Shown: piece after piece, positions 1 to 11,150 of the stretch
How positions within the stretch are numbered: the stretch's first letter is position 1
Layout: each line of letters opens with the position of its first letter
Assembly (NCBI GenBank): GCA_947568835.1
Contig: OX387611.1
Coordinates: 10,353,850-10,417,849 of the forward strand
Origin: Protonemura montana
Taxonomy: Eukaryota > Arthropoda > Insecta > Plecoptera > Nemouridae
Length of the DNA: 64,000 nucleotides
Direction of reading: 5' to 3'
Translations under genes and position numbers: made by a program
The notes under the pieces: generated by a model
The model's database searches: none
Told to the model about the DNA's origin: nothing
Seen by the model: the letters and a program-made list of their open reading frames with translations, nothing else

Positions 1-380
1 TCAGAGCAAGCCTGGCGGTCACGGAAAGTTCATTATCTCTCGAGGGAAGGCGACAGCAAGTAATGAGAACGAATAGACAGGAAATGAGCCGCATATCACG
101 TGTTCGTCGAGCATTTGCTGTGTCATGGCGTCACGATAAATGTTTGTAAGCATCGAGGCAATTAAAACACAGCCGAATCGATCGGTGATTTAGTGATAGT
201 TACTTGTCGACGACGTCGTGAGGCTCGGGTTCAGCAGTTTCATTGCGAGAAGAAAACGCTGAGTGACTCTTTTCAGCTCATCTTATTTTTGTGTTTGATT
301 TTTACACTTAAACTAAATCTAGGATGAAATCTTATTTAAATAAGCAAAATAGCAAACGCTTGCAATGCGCGGGGTATTTT
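1..380. other. No gene recognised; left edge
   Basis: I see no open frame with a recognisable family and no repeat that recurs elsewhere in the window. If the NIT-like gene at 7256-10469 continues leftwards, this may be intron. Confidence 0.4.
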
Positions 381-616
381 ATTATTAACAACACTATAAC
401 CGTCTCAAAAATTGATGCCCAAACGCGGACTCGAACCCCGATCTCCACCTTTCACGGGTGTTGCTCTGAACCATTGAGCTATTTAGACACTGGCTTTTTG
501 AGACGATTTTAGTGTATTTGATGAGAATGACAGTTCTTCAAGGAGTAGAACCATGTCCATGTCCATGTCCGCGGTTGGGCATCAATTTTTGAGACGGTTT
601 TAGTGTTGTTAATAAT
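381..616. mobile_element. MITE-like element with terminal inverted repeats and tRNA-like arm
   Basis: The left end (381-421) and right end (575-616) are near-perfect inverted repeats of about 41 bp, differing by one base over the inner 32. The outermost bases may be a target duplication. Just inside the left end, on the minus strand, is a tRNA-like sequence with A-box-like and B-box-like motifs (GTTCGAGTCC). The same tRNA-like module recurs at 6905-7110 and twice at 34440-34710. No transposase is encoded, so the element is non-autonomous. Calling it a MITE is inference from the inverted ends and small size. Confidence 0.65.
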
Positions 617-1472
617 ATAATCTCTATGTATTGATCTTTGAGTTTGTAGATAAAGTCAGAGATCCCGCATTAATTTTAAACTTTGTGCTGAATAAACTAA
701 CTGGCAACACGTGGTTACGATGGGTGCCAAACGATGGGATTTGCAGTCGTTCTTGTAAATAAACCTCTTAAATAAAATAATATCCACTCTAAATGTTGGC
801 ATATGCAAATAAACCGTTGAGGTTACCATCAATAAAGATTAAATTGAGCGTAAACCAGTCTCAAATGCGAGTAATCTACGAAAAGAAATTAAATTTCTTC
901 TCACTGGAAACGACGGTCCTCAATTTTTACCAATAAAGTAATAATTTTGCGGCTTTTTTTCGCAAATAGTTAAATATTGGCGCTGTGTTAGTATGGTTTC
1001 ACCAAAAAATTACCGTTCCAGGTGATAGAGGTGAATTTGAAGTATTTTTACATGATAACAAAATAATTGTTACTTCCACTAATAAGTAGGCAATGGCAAG
1101 GTTTTTTCTTTGCCGGGGAGCGACAAGAGTAATTGGTGTCGCAGTAATAAAAATAATTGCCCCTTCCTCCCAACCCCGCACCGGACACCACTACCCCCAC
1201 CTATTAGACCCAATCAACCTACCACCCAAGGCGCTGGCTTGTAATCTTCAATACAGGCAATCAACATACACTTGGAAATAAAAGCAAAATAGCTTGGAGA
1301 CATGTGCGAGCCTTACACGTGACATTTTACCGACATTTCGGGGGCGCCGAAACATTGACTTAAAATCCAGAAATAAAAACATATTAGAAAAGTCCTAAAA
1401 AAATTTCAAACGTAGCTGAGAAATATTTTTTTAGGTCACATATATAATGATATTGAGGGCACACCCTGACCC
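617..1472. other. No gene recognised
   Basis: AT-rich sequence. Short open frames here (for example around 999-1281) overlap on both strands and resemble no family. I see nothing supportable. Confidence 0.4.
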
Positions 1473-2095
1473 AGTGCAACTTTCACGTGTTCGACTGGGC
1501 ATGTGACTCTGCTCCAGTGCAACTTTCACGTGTTCGACTGGGCATGTGACTCTGCCCCAGTGCAACTTTCACGTGTTCTACTGGGCATGTGACTCTGCCC
1601 CAGTGCAACTTTCACGTGTTCGACTGGGCATGTGACTCTATCTCAGTGCAACTTTCACGTGTTCGACTGGGCATGTGACTCTGCCCCAGTGCAACTTTCA
1701 CGTGTTCGACTGGGCATGTGACTCTGCCCCAGTGGAACTTTCATGTGTGCGACTGGGCATGTGACTCTGCCCCAGTGCAACTTTCATGTGTTCGACTGGG
1801 CATGTGACTCTGCCCCAGTGCAACTTTCACGTGTTCGACTGGGCATGTGACTCTGTCCCAGTGCAACTTTCATGTGTTCGACTGGGCATGTGACTCTGCC
1901 CCAGTGCAACTTTCATGTGTTCGACTGGGAATGTGACTCTGTCCCAGTGCGACTTTCACGTGTTCGACTGGGCATGTGACTCTGTCCCAGTGTAACTTTC
2001 ACGTGTTCGACTGGGCATGTGACTCTGCCCCAGTACAACTTTCACGTGTTCGACTGGGCATGTGACTTTGCCCCAGTGCAACTTTCACGTGTTCG
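1473..2095 (+). repeat. 43-bp tandem array, about 14-15 copies
   Basis: The unit repeats every 43 bp (starts at 1473, 1516, 1559). Each unit contains the palindromic E-box CACGTG and a second E-box-like CATGTGAC. The same unit recurs in arrays at 9659, 24598, 25911, 43257, 44737, 46024, 54221 and 59161; only this array and 44737 run in this orientation. Open frames across it are by-products of the repeat. Confidence 0.95.
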
Positions 2096-2310
2096 ACTGT
2101 CAGAGTTGCTCGCTCTCGGGTCACTCCCTGTGCACTTTTCTTGCTCTAAGAATTTCTATGGTGCAATTGGAAAACAAATGAATGAACTGACAGCTAGTGA
2201 TCACGTGTTCGGGTGGGAGCGCTCGCGCTCGGAGCTGGTGCAAACCCGGTGGAGAGCATGACATCATCGAGCAAGTTGCAAACCCGTCCTGGTGCAGGCC
2301 AGTCGAGCAA
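2096..2310 (+). repeat. Conserved flank ('head') of the 43-bp array element
   Basis: This roughly 215-bp segment follows the array directly and recurs beside other 43-bp arrays in inverted orientation: about 24400-24597, 43090-43256, 54050-54220 and 58970-59160. Shared landmarks include a GCTCGCTCTCGGGTCACT-like stretch, a TGATCACGTGTTCGG-like site and GGAGCTGGTGCAAACCCGG. Recurrence with the array at unrelated loci suggests head plus array move as one composite unit. Confidence 0.75.
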
Positions 2311-3056
2311 CGACCACAGATATTTTTGAAGAAATCCTTGAATGTTAATATGCTTGATAATTGATTTCACTATCGCAGTTTGTAATTGGTGTGACATCCA
2401 ATTAACAAGATCTATTGTAGACAAAAAAAAATCTCAGTGTATTTTTTCAGCTTAGAAGCAGACAAAACAATGAATTTAATGATAAAATTGGGGGATCAAC
2501 CCTGTTAACTAAATGGGTACCAACATATTTAAGACAATGTTGTTCTAGCAACAAATTGTCAATTGCATTAAGAATATTGATTGCAATCAATTGAAACTTG
2601 CAATATTGTACAAGGACACATGCATCTATCGAACGAATTTTGAATCATACTTTAAGGCTCAATATAACGGCGACAATGAACAAAAATAAGTAAAATTATT
2701 GCAAAATGTTTTGTCTTGAATCGAAAAAGAAAATAAATTAAAAACTAATCTCTAAATTAACTTACCTTTAAAAGTTAAAGTAGCTAAACAAAAACCTTGT
2801 AATGTAATATACTACAGACCAATTTAACTGATGAAAAGATCATGAAAGTCTTCTAATGAAAATAATTTTACGGTAGCTTTAAAGCGTATTAAAGAACATT
2901 CACTTTTAGTTTAATTAAATTTAATAAAGGCTCAATTTGCAAAGTGCATTTTTCCAAGAATTTTCTGGCTGCTTATTTGTATTTCGTCCATATTTTTAAG
3001 CCACGGTTAGCATGATTAAAAATTGATTAACTTTGGTGTACAGTGGCGTGCAGTCA
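2311..3056. other. No gene recognised
   Basis: AT-rich spacer between the 43-bp element and the 118-bp array. No supportable gene or repeat seen. Confidence 0.4.
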
Positions 3057-5812
3057 GATTCATGTCCATCTTGTCTGGTGTCAACATTTCAACCCGTCTC
3101 GACTCGACCATCTAAGCTGTGTTGCCAACTCACGTACCTACCCCCACCCCTTCCCATCAGGAGGGTCTTTGTTCGATTCATGTCCATCTTGTCAGGTGTC
3201 AACATTTCAACCCGTCTCGACTCGACCATCTAAGCTGTGTTGCCAACTCACGTACCTACCCCCACCCCTTCCCATCAGGAGGGTCTTTGTTCGATTCATG
3301 TCCATCTTGTCTGGTGTCAACATTTCAACCCGTCTCGACTCGACCATCTAAGCTGTGTTGCCAACTCACGTACCTACCCCCACCCCTTCCCATCAGGAGG
3401 GTCTTTGTTCGATTCATGTCCATCTTGTCTGGTGTCAACATTTCAACCCGTCTTGACTCGACCATCTAAGCTGTGTTGCCAACTCACGTACCTACCACCA
3501 CCCCTTCCCATCAGGAGGGTCTTTGTTCGATTCATGTCCATCTTGTCTGGTGTCAACATTTCAACCCGTCTCGACTCGACCATCTAAGCTGTGTTGCCAA
3601 CTCACGTACCTACCCCCACCCCTTCCCATCAGGAGGGTCTTTGTTCGATTCATGTCCATCTTGTCAGGGGTCAACATTTCAACCCGTCTCAACTCGACCA
3701 TCTAAGATGTGTTGCCAACTCACGTACCTACCCCCACCCCTTCCCATCAGGAGGGTCTTTGTTCGATTCATGTCCATCTTATCTGGTGTCAACATTTCAA
3801 CCCGTCTCGACTCGACCATCTTAGCTGTGTTGCCAACTCACGTACCTACCCCCTACCCCTTCCCATCAGGAGGGTCTTTGTTCGATTCATGTCCATCTTG
3901 TCTGGTGTCAACATTTCAACCCGTCTCGACTCGACCATCTAAGCTGTGTTGCCAACTCACGTACCTACCCCCACCCCTTCCCATCAGGAGGGTCTTTGTT
4001 TGATTCATGTCCATCATGTCAGGTGTCAACATTTCAACCCGTCTCGACTCGACCATCTAAGCTGTGTTGCCAACTCACGTACCTACCCCCACCCCTTACC
4101 ATCAGGAGGGTCTTTGTTCGATTCATGTCCATCTTGTCAGGTGTCAACATTTCAACCCGTCTCGACTCGACCATCTAAGCTGTGTTGCCAACTCACGTAC
4201 CTACCCCCACCCCTTCCCATCAGGAGGGTCTTTGTTCGATTCATGTCCATCTTGTCAGGTGTCAACATTTCAACCCGTCTCGACTCGACCATCTAAGCTG
4301 TATTGCCAACTCATGTACCTACCCTCACCCCTTCCCATCAGGAGGGTCTTTGTTCGATTCATGTCCATCTTGTCTGGTGTCAACATTTCAACCCGTCTCG
4401 ACTCGACCATCTAAGCTGTGTTGCCAACTCACGTACCTACCCCCTACCCCTTCCCATCAGGAGGGTCTTTGTTCGATTCATGTCCATCTTGTCTGGTGTC
4501 AACATTTCAACCCGTCTCGACTCGACCATCTAAGCTGTGTTGCCAACTCACGTACCTACCCCCACCCCTTCCCATCAGGAGGGTCTTTGTTCGATTCATG
4601 TCCATCTTGTCAGGTGTCAACATTTCAACCCGTCTCGACTCGACCATCTAAGCTGTGTTACCAACTCACGTACCTACCCCCACCCCTTCCCATCAGGAGG
4701 GTCTTTGTTCGATTCATGACCATCTTGTCAGGTGTCAACATTTCAACCCGTCTCGACTCGACCATCTAAGCTGTGTTGCCAACTCACGTACCTACCCCCA
4801 CCCCTTCCCATCAGGAGGGTCTTTGTTCGATTCATGTCCATCTTGTCAGGTGTCAACATTTCAACCCGTCTCGACTCGACCATCTAAGCTGTGTTACCAA
4901 CTCACGTACCTACCCCCACCCCTTCCCATCAGGAGGGTCTTTGTTCGATTCATGTCCATCTTGTCTGGTGTCAACATTTCAACCCGTCTCGACTCGACCA
5001 TCTAAGCTGTGTTGCCAACTCACATACCTACCCCCACCCCTTCCCATCAGGAGGGTCTTTGTTCGATTCATGACCATCTTGTCAGGTGTCAACATTTCAA
5101 CCCGTCTCGACTCGACCATCTAAGCTGTGTTGCCAACTCACGTACCTACCCCCACCCCTTCCCATCAGGAGGGTCTTTGTTTGATTCATGTCCATCATGT
5201 CAGGTGTCAACATTTCAACCCGTCTCGACTCGACCATCTAAGCTGTGTTGCCAACTCACGTACCTACCCCCACCCCTTACCATCAGGAGGGTCTTTGTTC
5301 GATTCATGTCCATCTTGTCAGGTGTCAACATTTCAACCCGTCTCGACTCGACCATCTAAGCTGTGTTGCCAACTCACGTACCTATCCCCACCTTTTCCCA
5401 TCAGGAGGGTCTTTGTTCGATTCATGTCCATCTTGTCAGGTGTCAACATTTCAACCCGTCTCGACTCGACCATCTAAGCTGTGTTGCCAACTCACGTATC
5501 TACCCCCGCCCCTTCCCATCAGGAGGGTCTTTGTTCGATTCATGTCCATCTTGTCAGGTGTCAACATTTCAACCCGTCTCGACTCGACCATCTAAGCTGT
5601 GTTGCCAACTCACGTACCTACCCCCACCCCTTCCCATCAGGAGGGTCTTTGTTCGATTCATGTCCATCTTGTCAGGTGTCAACATTTCAACCCGTCTCGA
5701 CTCGACCATCTAAGCTGTGTTGCCAACTCATGTACCTACCCTCACCCCTTCCCATCAGGAGAGTCTTTGTTCGATTCATGTCCATCTTGTCAGGTGTCAA
5801 CTTTTAAACCCA
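3057..5812 (+). repeat. 118-bp tandem array, about 23 copies
   Basis: Units recur every 118 bp (for example ATG-containing positions 3119, 3237, 3473, 3591), with a few substitutions and single-base insertions such as near 3852 and 4442. Because 118 is not a multiple of three, the array yields overlapping open frames of up to 195 codons that are only translations of the repeat. Variants such as TTACCATCAGG (near 4097 and 5278) and TGATTCATGTCCATCATG (near 4010 and 5186) recur together about ten units apart, pointing to a block duplication inside the array. Confidence 0.95.
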
Positions 5813-6517
5813 GCTTAAGAAATTTGAACACGAAATTTATTAAAAGTCCATTTAACAATGTCCAATAAAAACGATATCTGCCTGTTTAAGACTCATCTCC
5901 ATGGGAATAGCCAAACAGAAAGTACTAACAAAATATATCAATCAGTTTAAATCAGTTTTAGTGACCGAATTTCAAAATACTTCTTAAATCTGCAAAATAA
6001 TTACCAAGAGAAAAATTACGAACATTAGTGGAAATTATTTAGAATGTTTTTAAAATGACAGGTTGCCCAAATGTCATCCCATAACGGGCTGTGGCACCTC
6101 TGCTGGCAAAGTATGTCCTTTCACTGAACGGAGTATAGAAATCAAGAAAAAGGACAGTATTCACAATAATTTAATTAGAATATACATTCGAAAATTGCTT
6201 CTGATTGTACCGACTTGCAACTTGGGTGTGGTCATCAGCTAGGATGAATATATGATCCCGTTGCGACTTGCCCTTACATGCACAGATGAATTATGTTGCG
6301 GTCTCGAGTTCGATTCTCGCCATGTTCTCGTTACACAAGAATCTCAAGGGACACGTTGGATTGATAAACGCAAAAAGGCTTTTCAGAAACGGCGTGGTGT
6401 TCATATCACGTACTAAACAGAGGCGATCCGCTCCACAAGCGTATAGTGAGATCTGATCCTTCTTAGTGAAGGGTCAGTCTAACATCTCTAGCCTGAAAAT
6501 AATAATTTTACCTTTAA
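5813..6517. other. No gene recognised
   Basis: Spacer between the 118-bp array and a foldback element. Near 6300 there is a short B-box-like string (AGTTCGATTCTCGCC), but I could not build a cloverleaf around it. Confidence 0.35.
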
Positions 6518-6712
6518 GAAAAACTATTTGAAATGGGTTTTGAATGCTAATTAAAGGGCTATTAAATTTAGTAGCCCTAAATTAACAGCGTCATGTTAGA
6601 TAGCCCTTAATTTAGTAGCCCTTTACTAAGCATTCAAAACCCATTTTAATAAGTTTTTCTTAAAACTAGTGCTAAGGATGAATCAAGTAGACATAAGTCT
6701 AAAAACCATCAT
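6518..6712. mobile_element. Small foldback element, with conserved 3' tail
   Basis: 6518-6660 is an imperfect palindrome. The left arm begins AGAAAAACTATTTGAAATGG and the right arm ends with its complement. It is followed by a tail (AAAACTAGTGCTAAGGATGA ... AGTAGACATAAGTCT) that also follows the related elements at 7561 and 53152 and the half copy at 18408. No coding capacity. Confidence 0.65.
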
Positions 6713-6904
6713 AATCATTTAACCCCTTTTTGTTGGTACTTTCTTTTTAAAAATCCTATAACCTCTCATTGCTTAGATTATGATTTGCAATAATTTGCAT
6801 TTTTTTCCGGTTTTAGAAAGTCACTTTTGACATTTGACAGTGTATTTTCATTTAATATAAGAAAAAAAACAAAAGAAATACTGATAAGAACAAGGTTGAT
6901 ATTT

Positions 6905-7110
6905 AACACTAATAGCCTCTCTAAAATTGATGCCCAAACAGGGACTCGAACCCCGATCTCCACCTGTCACGGGTGTTGTTCTTACCAATTGAGCTACTTG
7001 GACACAGGATTTTAGTGTATTTGATGAGAATGACAGTTCTTCAAGGAGTAGAACCATGAGGCTGTGAATACTCACAGTCACTCTGATTCTAGTGACGCTA
7101 TACCACGTCA
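6905..7110. mobile_element. tRNA-like-bearing dispersed element
   Basis: About 6920-7005, read on the minus strand, can form a tRNA-like cloverleaf. It has a seven-pair acceptor stem (TGTCCAA with TTGGGCA), a D-stem GCTC and a TTCGAGT T-loop. The expected U33 before the anticodon is missing, so it is unlikely to be a working tRNA. The rest matches the interior of the element at 381-616 (TTTGATGAGAATGACAGTTC), showing common descent. Confidence 0.6.
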
Positions 7111-7255
7111 CAACCTGTCAATCTCGAGTAACTCCAATTTGACTTTGGATGCGTTTTATGATGGGAAATCCGATTTAAATTGCAAACGCTTGCAATGGGA
7201 AAAGTAATTTTTAGATGATGATCAATATGAATTTTTATAAAAACTATTGACTCAC

Positions 7256-10200
7256 CGAAAGTCGTTGAGCCGCTCCTGAAAGGTGGCCTTGTCCTTGAGC
7301 GGTATCTTGGAAGAGTCCTCGAAGCTAGGAACCAGGACGAGTGGCCACGTGGTCATGTTGGCCAGCGCTTTGTCGGTCACCGAGAACCTCTGGGTCAGGT
7401 TGGACCTGTGGCAATTGCATTCGATCAAGTTAGGAATAACATCTTAGGTCGTTTCCAACTGGCTCACTCGGGTTTGCACCAGCTCCGAGAGAGAGAGCTT
7501 TCAACCAAACACGTGATTGCCAGTTGAGCTATGCAATTAACTATAACATGATAATTCACTTAAGAATAACTATTTGAAATGGGTTTTGAATGCTAAGTGA
7601 AGAATAACTAAATTTCCCGGCGTTTCGTAACATGTACTAGTTACTTCTTCAGAGGTTTGAGCAGTCCTGACAATTTTCCAATAACAAAAGAACCACATAA
7701 AATTATAACAATTACCTAGTTCAAGCTTCCTAAATGCATCTAAATAAAATAATCAGGGTCAATAACTTAAAAACTAATGTATTATGTATTTTCTGAAATA
7801 AAGTCCCGAACACATTGGCGTTAAATATGTAATACATTAGTTGTTAAGTAATTGACCATAATTATTTTATTTAGATGCATTTAGGAAGCTTGAACTAGGT
7901 AATTGTTATAATTTTATGTGGTTCTTTTGTTATCAGAAAATTGTCAGGACTGCTCTAACCCTTGAAGAAGTAACTAGTACATGTTACGAAACGTTGGGAA
8001 ATTTAGTTGTCCTTTACTTAGCATTCAAATACCATTTCAAATAGTTTTTGTTAAAACTAGTGCTGAGGATAAATCAAGTAGACATGAGTCTTAAAACCAT
8101 CATAGATAATTCAGTGGTTTAAAAAGTTGACTTTAATTGATTCTGATTGGCAAGAATTTTACAAAATGTAAGCACCTACCCAAGTGTGCTCCCGTTCGTG
8201 AATATGAAGAATGCCACCTCCGACCTTTCCAGCTGCATATTTGTGACCACCTTGCCCAAATTGGTGGCAATCGATACCTGAAACAAATACCAATAGCTGT
8301 TATTACCAATAATAATTCCTATTGAGGGTGGGGTGAGGAAAGTAACGCCAATATTTGGGATTTGTTGCCAAGAAAATTGGCTACTGTCGAACGTAGGGAT
8401 TCTTTTAACTCCGTTAGCGAGCGAACGTTAATTTCAGGCAGAAGCACCACCGCGCGTTTCGGGGTGCAATTTGGACCAACTGTCCTTAACAATAAACTAA
8501 AATCACTAGTGTCCGATTTTTTTGACTTCTAAACTTTTTTCGTTCCAAAATGATTTGTTTTTTAAGATAGTATCTTTAATATAATAATGGTTTTGATGTA
8601 TTACCAGTGCAATCATAATTGAAATTTCATTCATTAGTTGGTAGCATTGCTGGGGGGCAGTCAACCTAAAACCAAACTGAATAAAGTAGATCGTAGTTCA
8701 GAAGAAATTGGTTCTTTTTATTAATAATCTTCTAAACAATCGCAAATTTCAGAGAGAAAAATTTAGGTTTTCTAAAACAGAAAGAAGAAAGAAATAAAAC
8801 AGCCCTGTGCCCATTAGACTTACGGCGTCATTAAATGAGTGGATGATGATGAGGATAATGATGAACCGAGGCAAGCCTAGAAAGGAAGTGGGAAATCCCT
8901 GATGCCGGCTCGTAGCCTACTTCTGTCAAAGACCAAGGGGAACACCGACTTAAAGTCCCTTTCGAAGGACGGTACAACGCGAACAACAGGATTCCTTCAC
9001 AAATCCATGCTGTCGAGAGGTTGATAAGCAAGGCGAGTGAAGTTGCTGTACTAACTTTCATCCCTCCAACCTCTCACCCAAACAGAACTGGTCATGTGTA
9101 CGATATGGTTTGAAGCTTGCTTTCTTAAACCTTCTCCACTTTAATGCAAAACAGAGTATACACTACTATTTGCCTCCACCGATGCGTCATCATACAGCAA
9201 TATTTACCATTAAATAACAAGTGTATACTTGTCCCACTTCCCTACCCTTCTCCCATCCCACCTCCCAAAAGAGCCACCCAAATACCACCCCCCAATGTAG
9301 AGAAGCAACAGCTGGTTCTATTTACTCTACAATTTCCATGTTGTTTGGTCACACCCTATAGTCGTAATTAGCACAAGTAATTAGGGTAATCACCTTGCCT
9401 GCTATATTGAAGCTGATTACCATGGTTTTCTCGGTAGCATTATGAAGTGTTGATACCAGCTAGCATGAAATAAATATGAGCTATTCGTGAACATGACTTT
9501 CACGATTTTTACATGAACTTGACTTTTAAAGGTAAAGGCCAGTTTAACATAGTTGAGTAAAATACGTAACAAACGTCTGATTTTCATTTAGGACCTTTCT
9601 GTTTTATTTTCTTTAATATGGTTGGTGGGGTATTTTATTAATTTATTTATCAATTTGCACTGAGGCAGAGTCACATGCCCAGTCGAACACGTGAAAGTTG
9701 CACTGGGGCAGAGTCACATGCCCAGTCGAACACGTGAAAGTTGCACTGGGGCAGAGTCACATGCCCAGTTGAACACGTGAAAGTTGCACTGGGCCAGAGT
9801 CACATGCCCAGTCGAACACGTGAAAGTTGCTCTGTGGCAGAGTCACATGCCCAATCGAACACGTGAAAGTTGCACTGGGACAGAGTTACATGCCCAGTCG
9901 AACACGTGAAAGTTGCACTGGGACAGAGTCACATGCCCAGTCGAACACGTGAAAGTTGCACTGGGACAGAGTCACATGCCCAGTCAAACACGTGAAAGTT
10001 GCACTGGGGCAGAGTCACATGCCCAGTTGAACAAGTGAAAGTTGCACTGGAACAGAGTCACATGCCCAGTCGAACACGTGAAAGTTGCACTGGGGCAGAG
10101 TCACATGCCCAGTCGAACACACAGATCGCTCTCAGTGCACACCCGGGGCCCACCAGGGCAGCTAGTCGAATACGCAAGTAAAAAAAAACTCATTACCATA

Positions 10201-10469
10201 AGTTCAATTTCACCAACCTGAACTTCTATGTCCGATACTTCCTGTCTGGTGACAATAATGTCCTGAAGGATCAAAGTCGTCTGCACGATCAGAGCCAAGA
10301 TAGGGATGAATGGCAGTACGAGCATTTGCAGCAGCTGCAGCCGCCGGCCGCGCTTATGTGCTGGATTCGCCACCTGACCGCAGCACTTGCTCCTACTTCC
10401 GGTGAGGCTGACGTCATCCGAGCTGACACTCTCATCATCTGATCCGTTGATATTGATCATATCCGGTTC
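7256..10469 (-). CDS. Partial gene: membrane anchor plus NIT-like sensor segment (putative receptor cyclase, 5' exons)
   Basis: Three exons on the minus strand with consistent splice phases: 10469-10218 (84 codons, acceptor TTTTGCAG, donor GTTGGT), 8277-8180 (98 nt, donor GTAGGT) and 7405-7256 (150 nt, donor GTGAGT). The first encodes an acidic/serine-rich stretch with a possible start MININGSDDES, a basic KRGRRLQ, and a hydrophobic anchor (LQMLVLPFIPILALIVQTTL). The second has LGKVVTNMQLERSEVAFFI, resembling the LQ-x-ER core of NIT (nitrate/nitrite sensing) domains. The third has N-glycosylation-like sites (SNLTQ, ANMTTW) and a TFQERLNDFR end. NIT domains are reported in animal receptor cyclases; the cyclase assignment here is inference, as no kinase-like or catalytic exon is visible. 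Later exons should lie left of the window. Alternative: another single-pass receptor. Confidence 0.5.
7561..8100. mobile_element. Long palindromic foldback element (arms about 240 bp)
   Basis: 7561-8050 is one long inverted repeat. The left arm carries AATAACTATTTGAAATGGG, CGTTTCGTAACATGTACTAG and TGAACTAGG-type landmarks, which reappear reverse-complemented in the right arm around a centre near 7810. It shares ends and the AAACTAGTGCTGAGGATAAA tail with the elements at 6518 and 53152. It lies in the intron between the second and third NIT-like exons. No coding capacity seen. Confidence 0.8.
8278..8814. other. Intron sequence, no feature recognised
   Basis: Within the intron of the NIT-like gene, between exon 8180-8277 and a SINE fragment. 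Nothing supportable seen. Confidence 0.35.
8815..9115 (-). mobile_element. 5S-derived SINE family, body fragment
   Basis: Matches the body of the fuller copy at 25452-25912: GAGTGGATGATGATGAGGAT, the CCTTTCGAAGGACGGTACAA-like stretch, CAAATCCATGCTGTCGAGAG and ACTGGTCATGTGTA. The 5S-like head is missing. It sits within the NIT-like gene's intron. Confidence 0.65.
9116..9658. other. Intron sequence, no feature recognised
   Basis: AT-rich with a pyrimidine/C-rich patch near 9235-9300. No gene or repeat supportable. Confidence 0.35.
9659..10185 (-). repeat. 43-bp tandem array (about 11 copies) with conserved tail
   Basis: Inverted relative to the 1473 array. Units carry AACACGTGAAAGTTGCACTG. 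From about 10126 it passes into a conserved tail (GTGCACACCCGGGGC ... GTCGAATACGC) that also ends the arrays at 43985, 46625, 54830 and 59955. The tail stops only about 33 bp from the splice donor of the NIT-like exon 10218-10469. Confidence 0.9.
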
Positions 10470-10504
10470 CTGCAAAAAATTATTGTCATTTATATAATAA
10501 CTGA

Positions 10505-11150
10505 ACTCAACAGCACCAAGGACCAGCCACCGCTTAGCCTTGTCCCTTTGACACACTGTGTTAGCTGCTCCTGTGCAATAGCACCAAGGACCGGCCACCG
10601 CTTAGCCTCGTCCCTTTGACACACTGTGTAGGCTGCTCCTGTCTAACAGCACCAAGGACCGGCCACCGCTTAGCCTTGTCCCTTTGACACACTGTGTAGG
10701 CTGCTCCTGTCCAACAGCACCAAGGACCAGCCACCGCTTAGCCTTGTCCCTTTGACACACTGTGTAGGCTGCTCCTGTCCAACAGCACCAAGGACCAGCC
10801 ACCGCTTAGCCTTGTCCCTTTGACACACTGTGTAGGCTGCTCCTGTCCAACAGCACCAAGGACCGGCCACCGCTTAGCTTTGTCCCTTTGACACACTGTG
10901 TTGGCTGCTCCTGTCCAACAGCACCAAGGACCGGCCACCGCTTAGCTTTGTCCCTTTGACACACTGTGTTGCCTGCTCCTGTCCAACAGCACCAAGGACC
11001 GGCCACCGCTTAGCCTTGTCCCTTTAACACATTGTGTTGGCTGCTCCTGTCCAACAGCACCAAGGACCGGCCACCGCCTAGCCTTATCACTTTGACACAC
11101 TGTGTTGGCTGCTCCTGTCCAACAGCACCAAGGACCGGCCACCTCTAAGC
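10505..11150 (-). repeat. 68-bp tandem array, about 9.5 copies
   Basis: Units repeat every 68 bp (10602, 10670, 10738, 10806). The unit includes CACCAAGGACCGGCCACCGC and CCCTTTGACACACTGTGT. It lies directly upstream of the NIT-like anchor exon, about 36 bp from its acceptor. Long minus-strand frames across it are repeat translations, including the apparent N-terminal extension of that exon. Confidence 0.95.

Noticed and set aside
3033-5868. Series of overlapping open frames of 60-195 codons
   Set aside because: They are translations of the 118-bp tandem repeat in shifting frames, with no start context, signal or constraint pattern of a protein.
6920-7005. Functional tRNA gene
   Set aside because: The anticodon loop lacks U33, stems have mismatches, and the sequence recurs only inside dispersed elements.
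9659-10125. CRISPR-like array
   Set aside because: Units are direct tandem repeats with no unique spacers, and the context is a eukaryotic intron.
10101-10598. 165-aa frame with an N-terminal MAGPWCYCTG extension
   Set aside because: The extension is 68-bp repeat sequence; only the part after the acceptor at 10469 looks coding.
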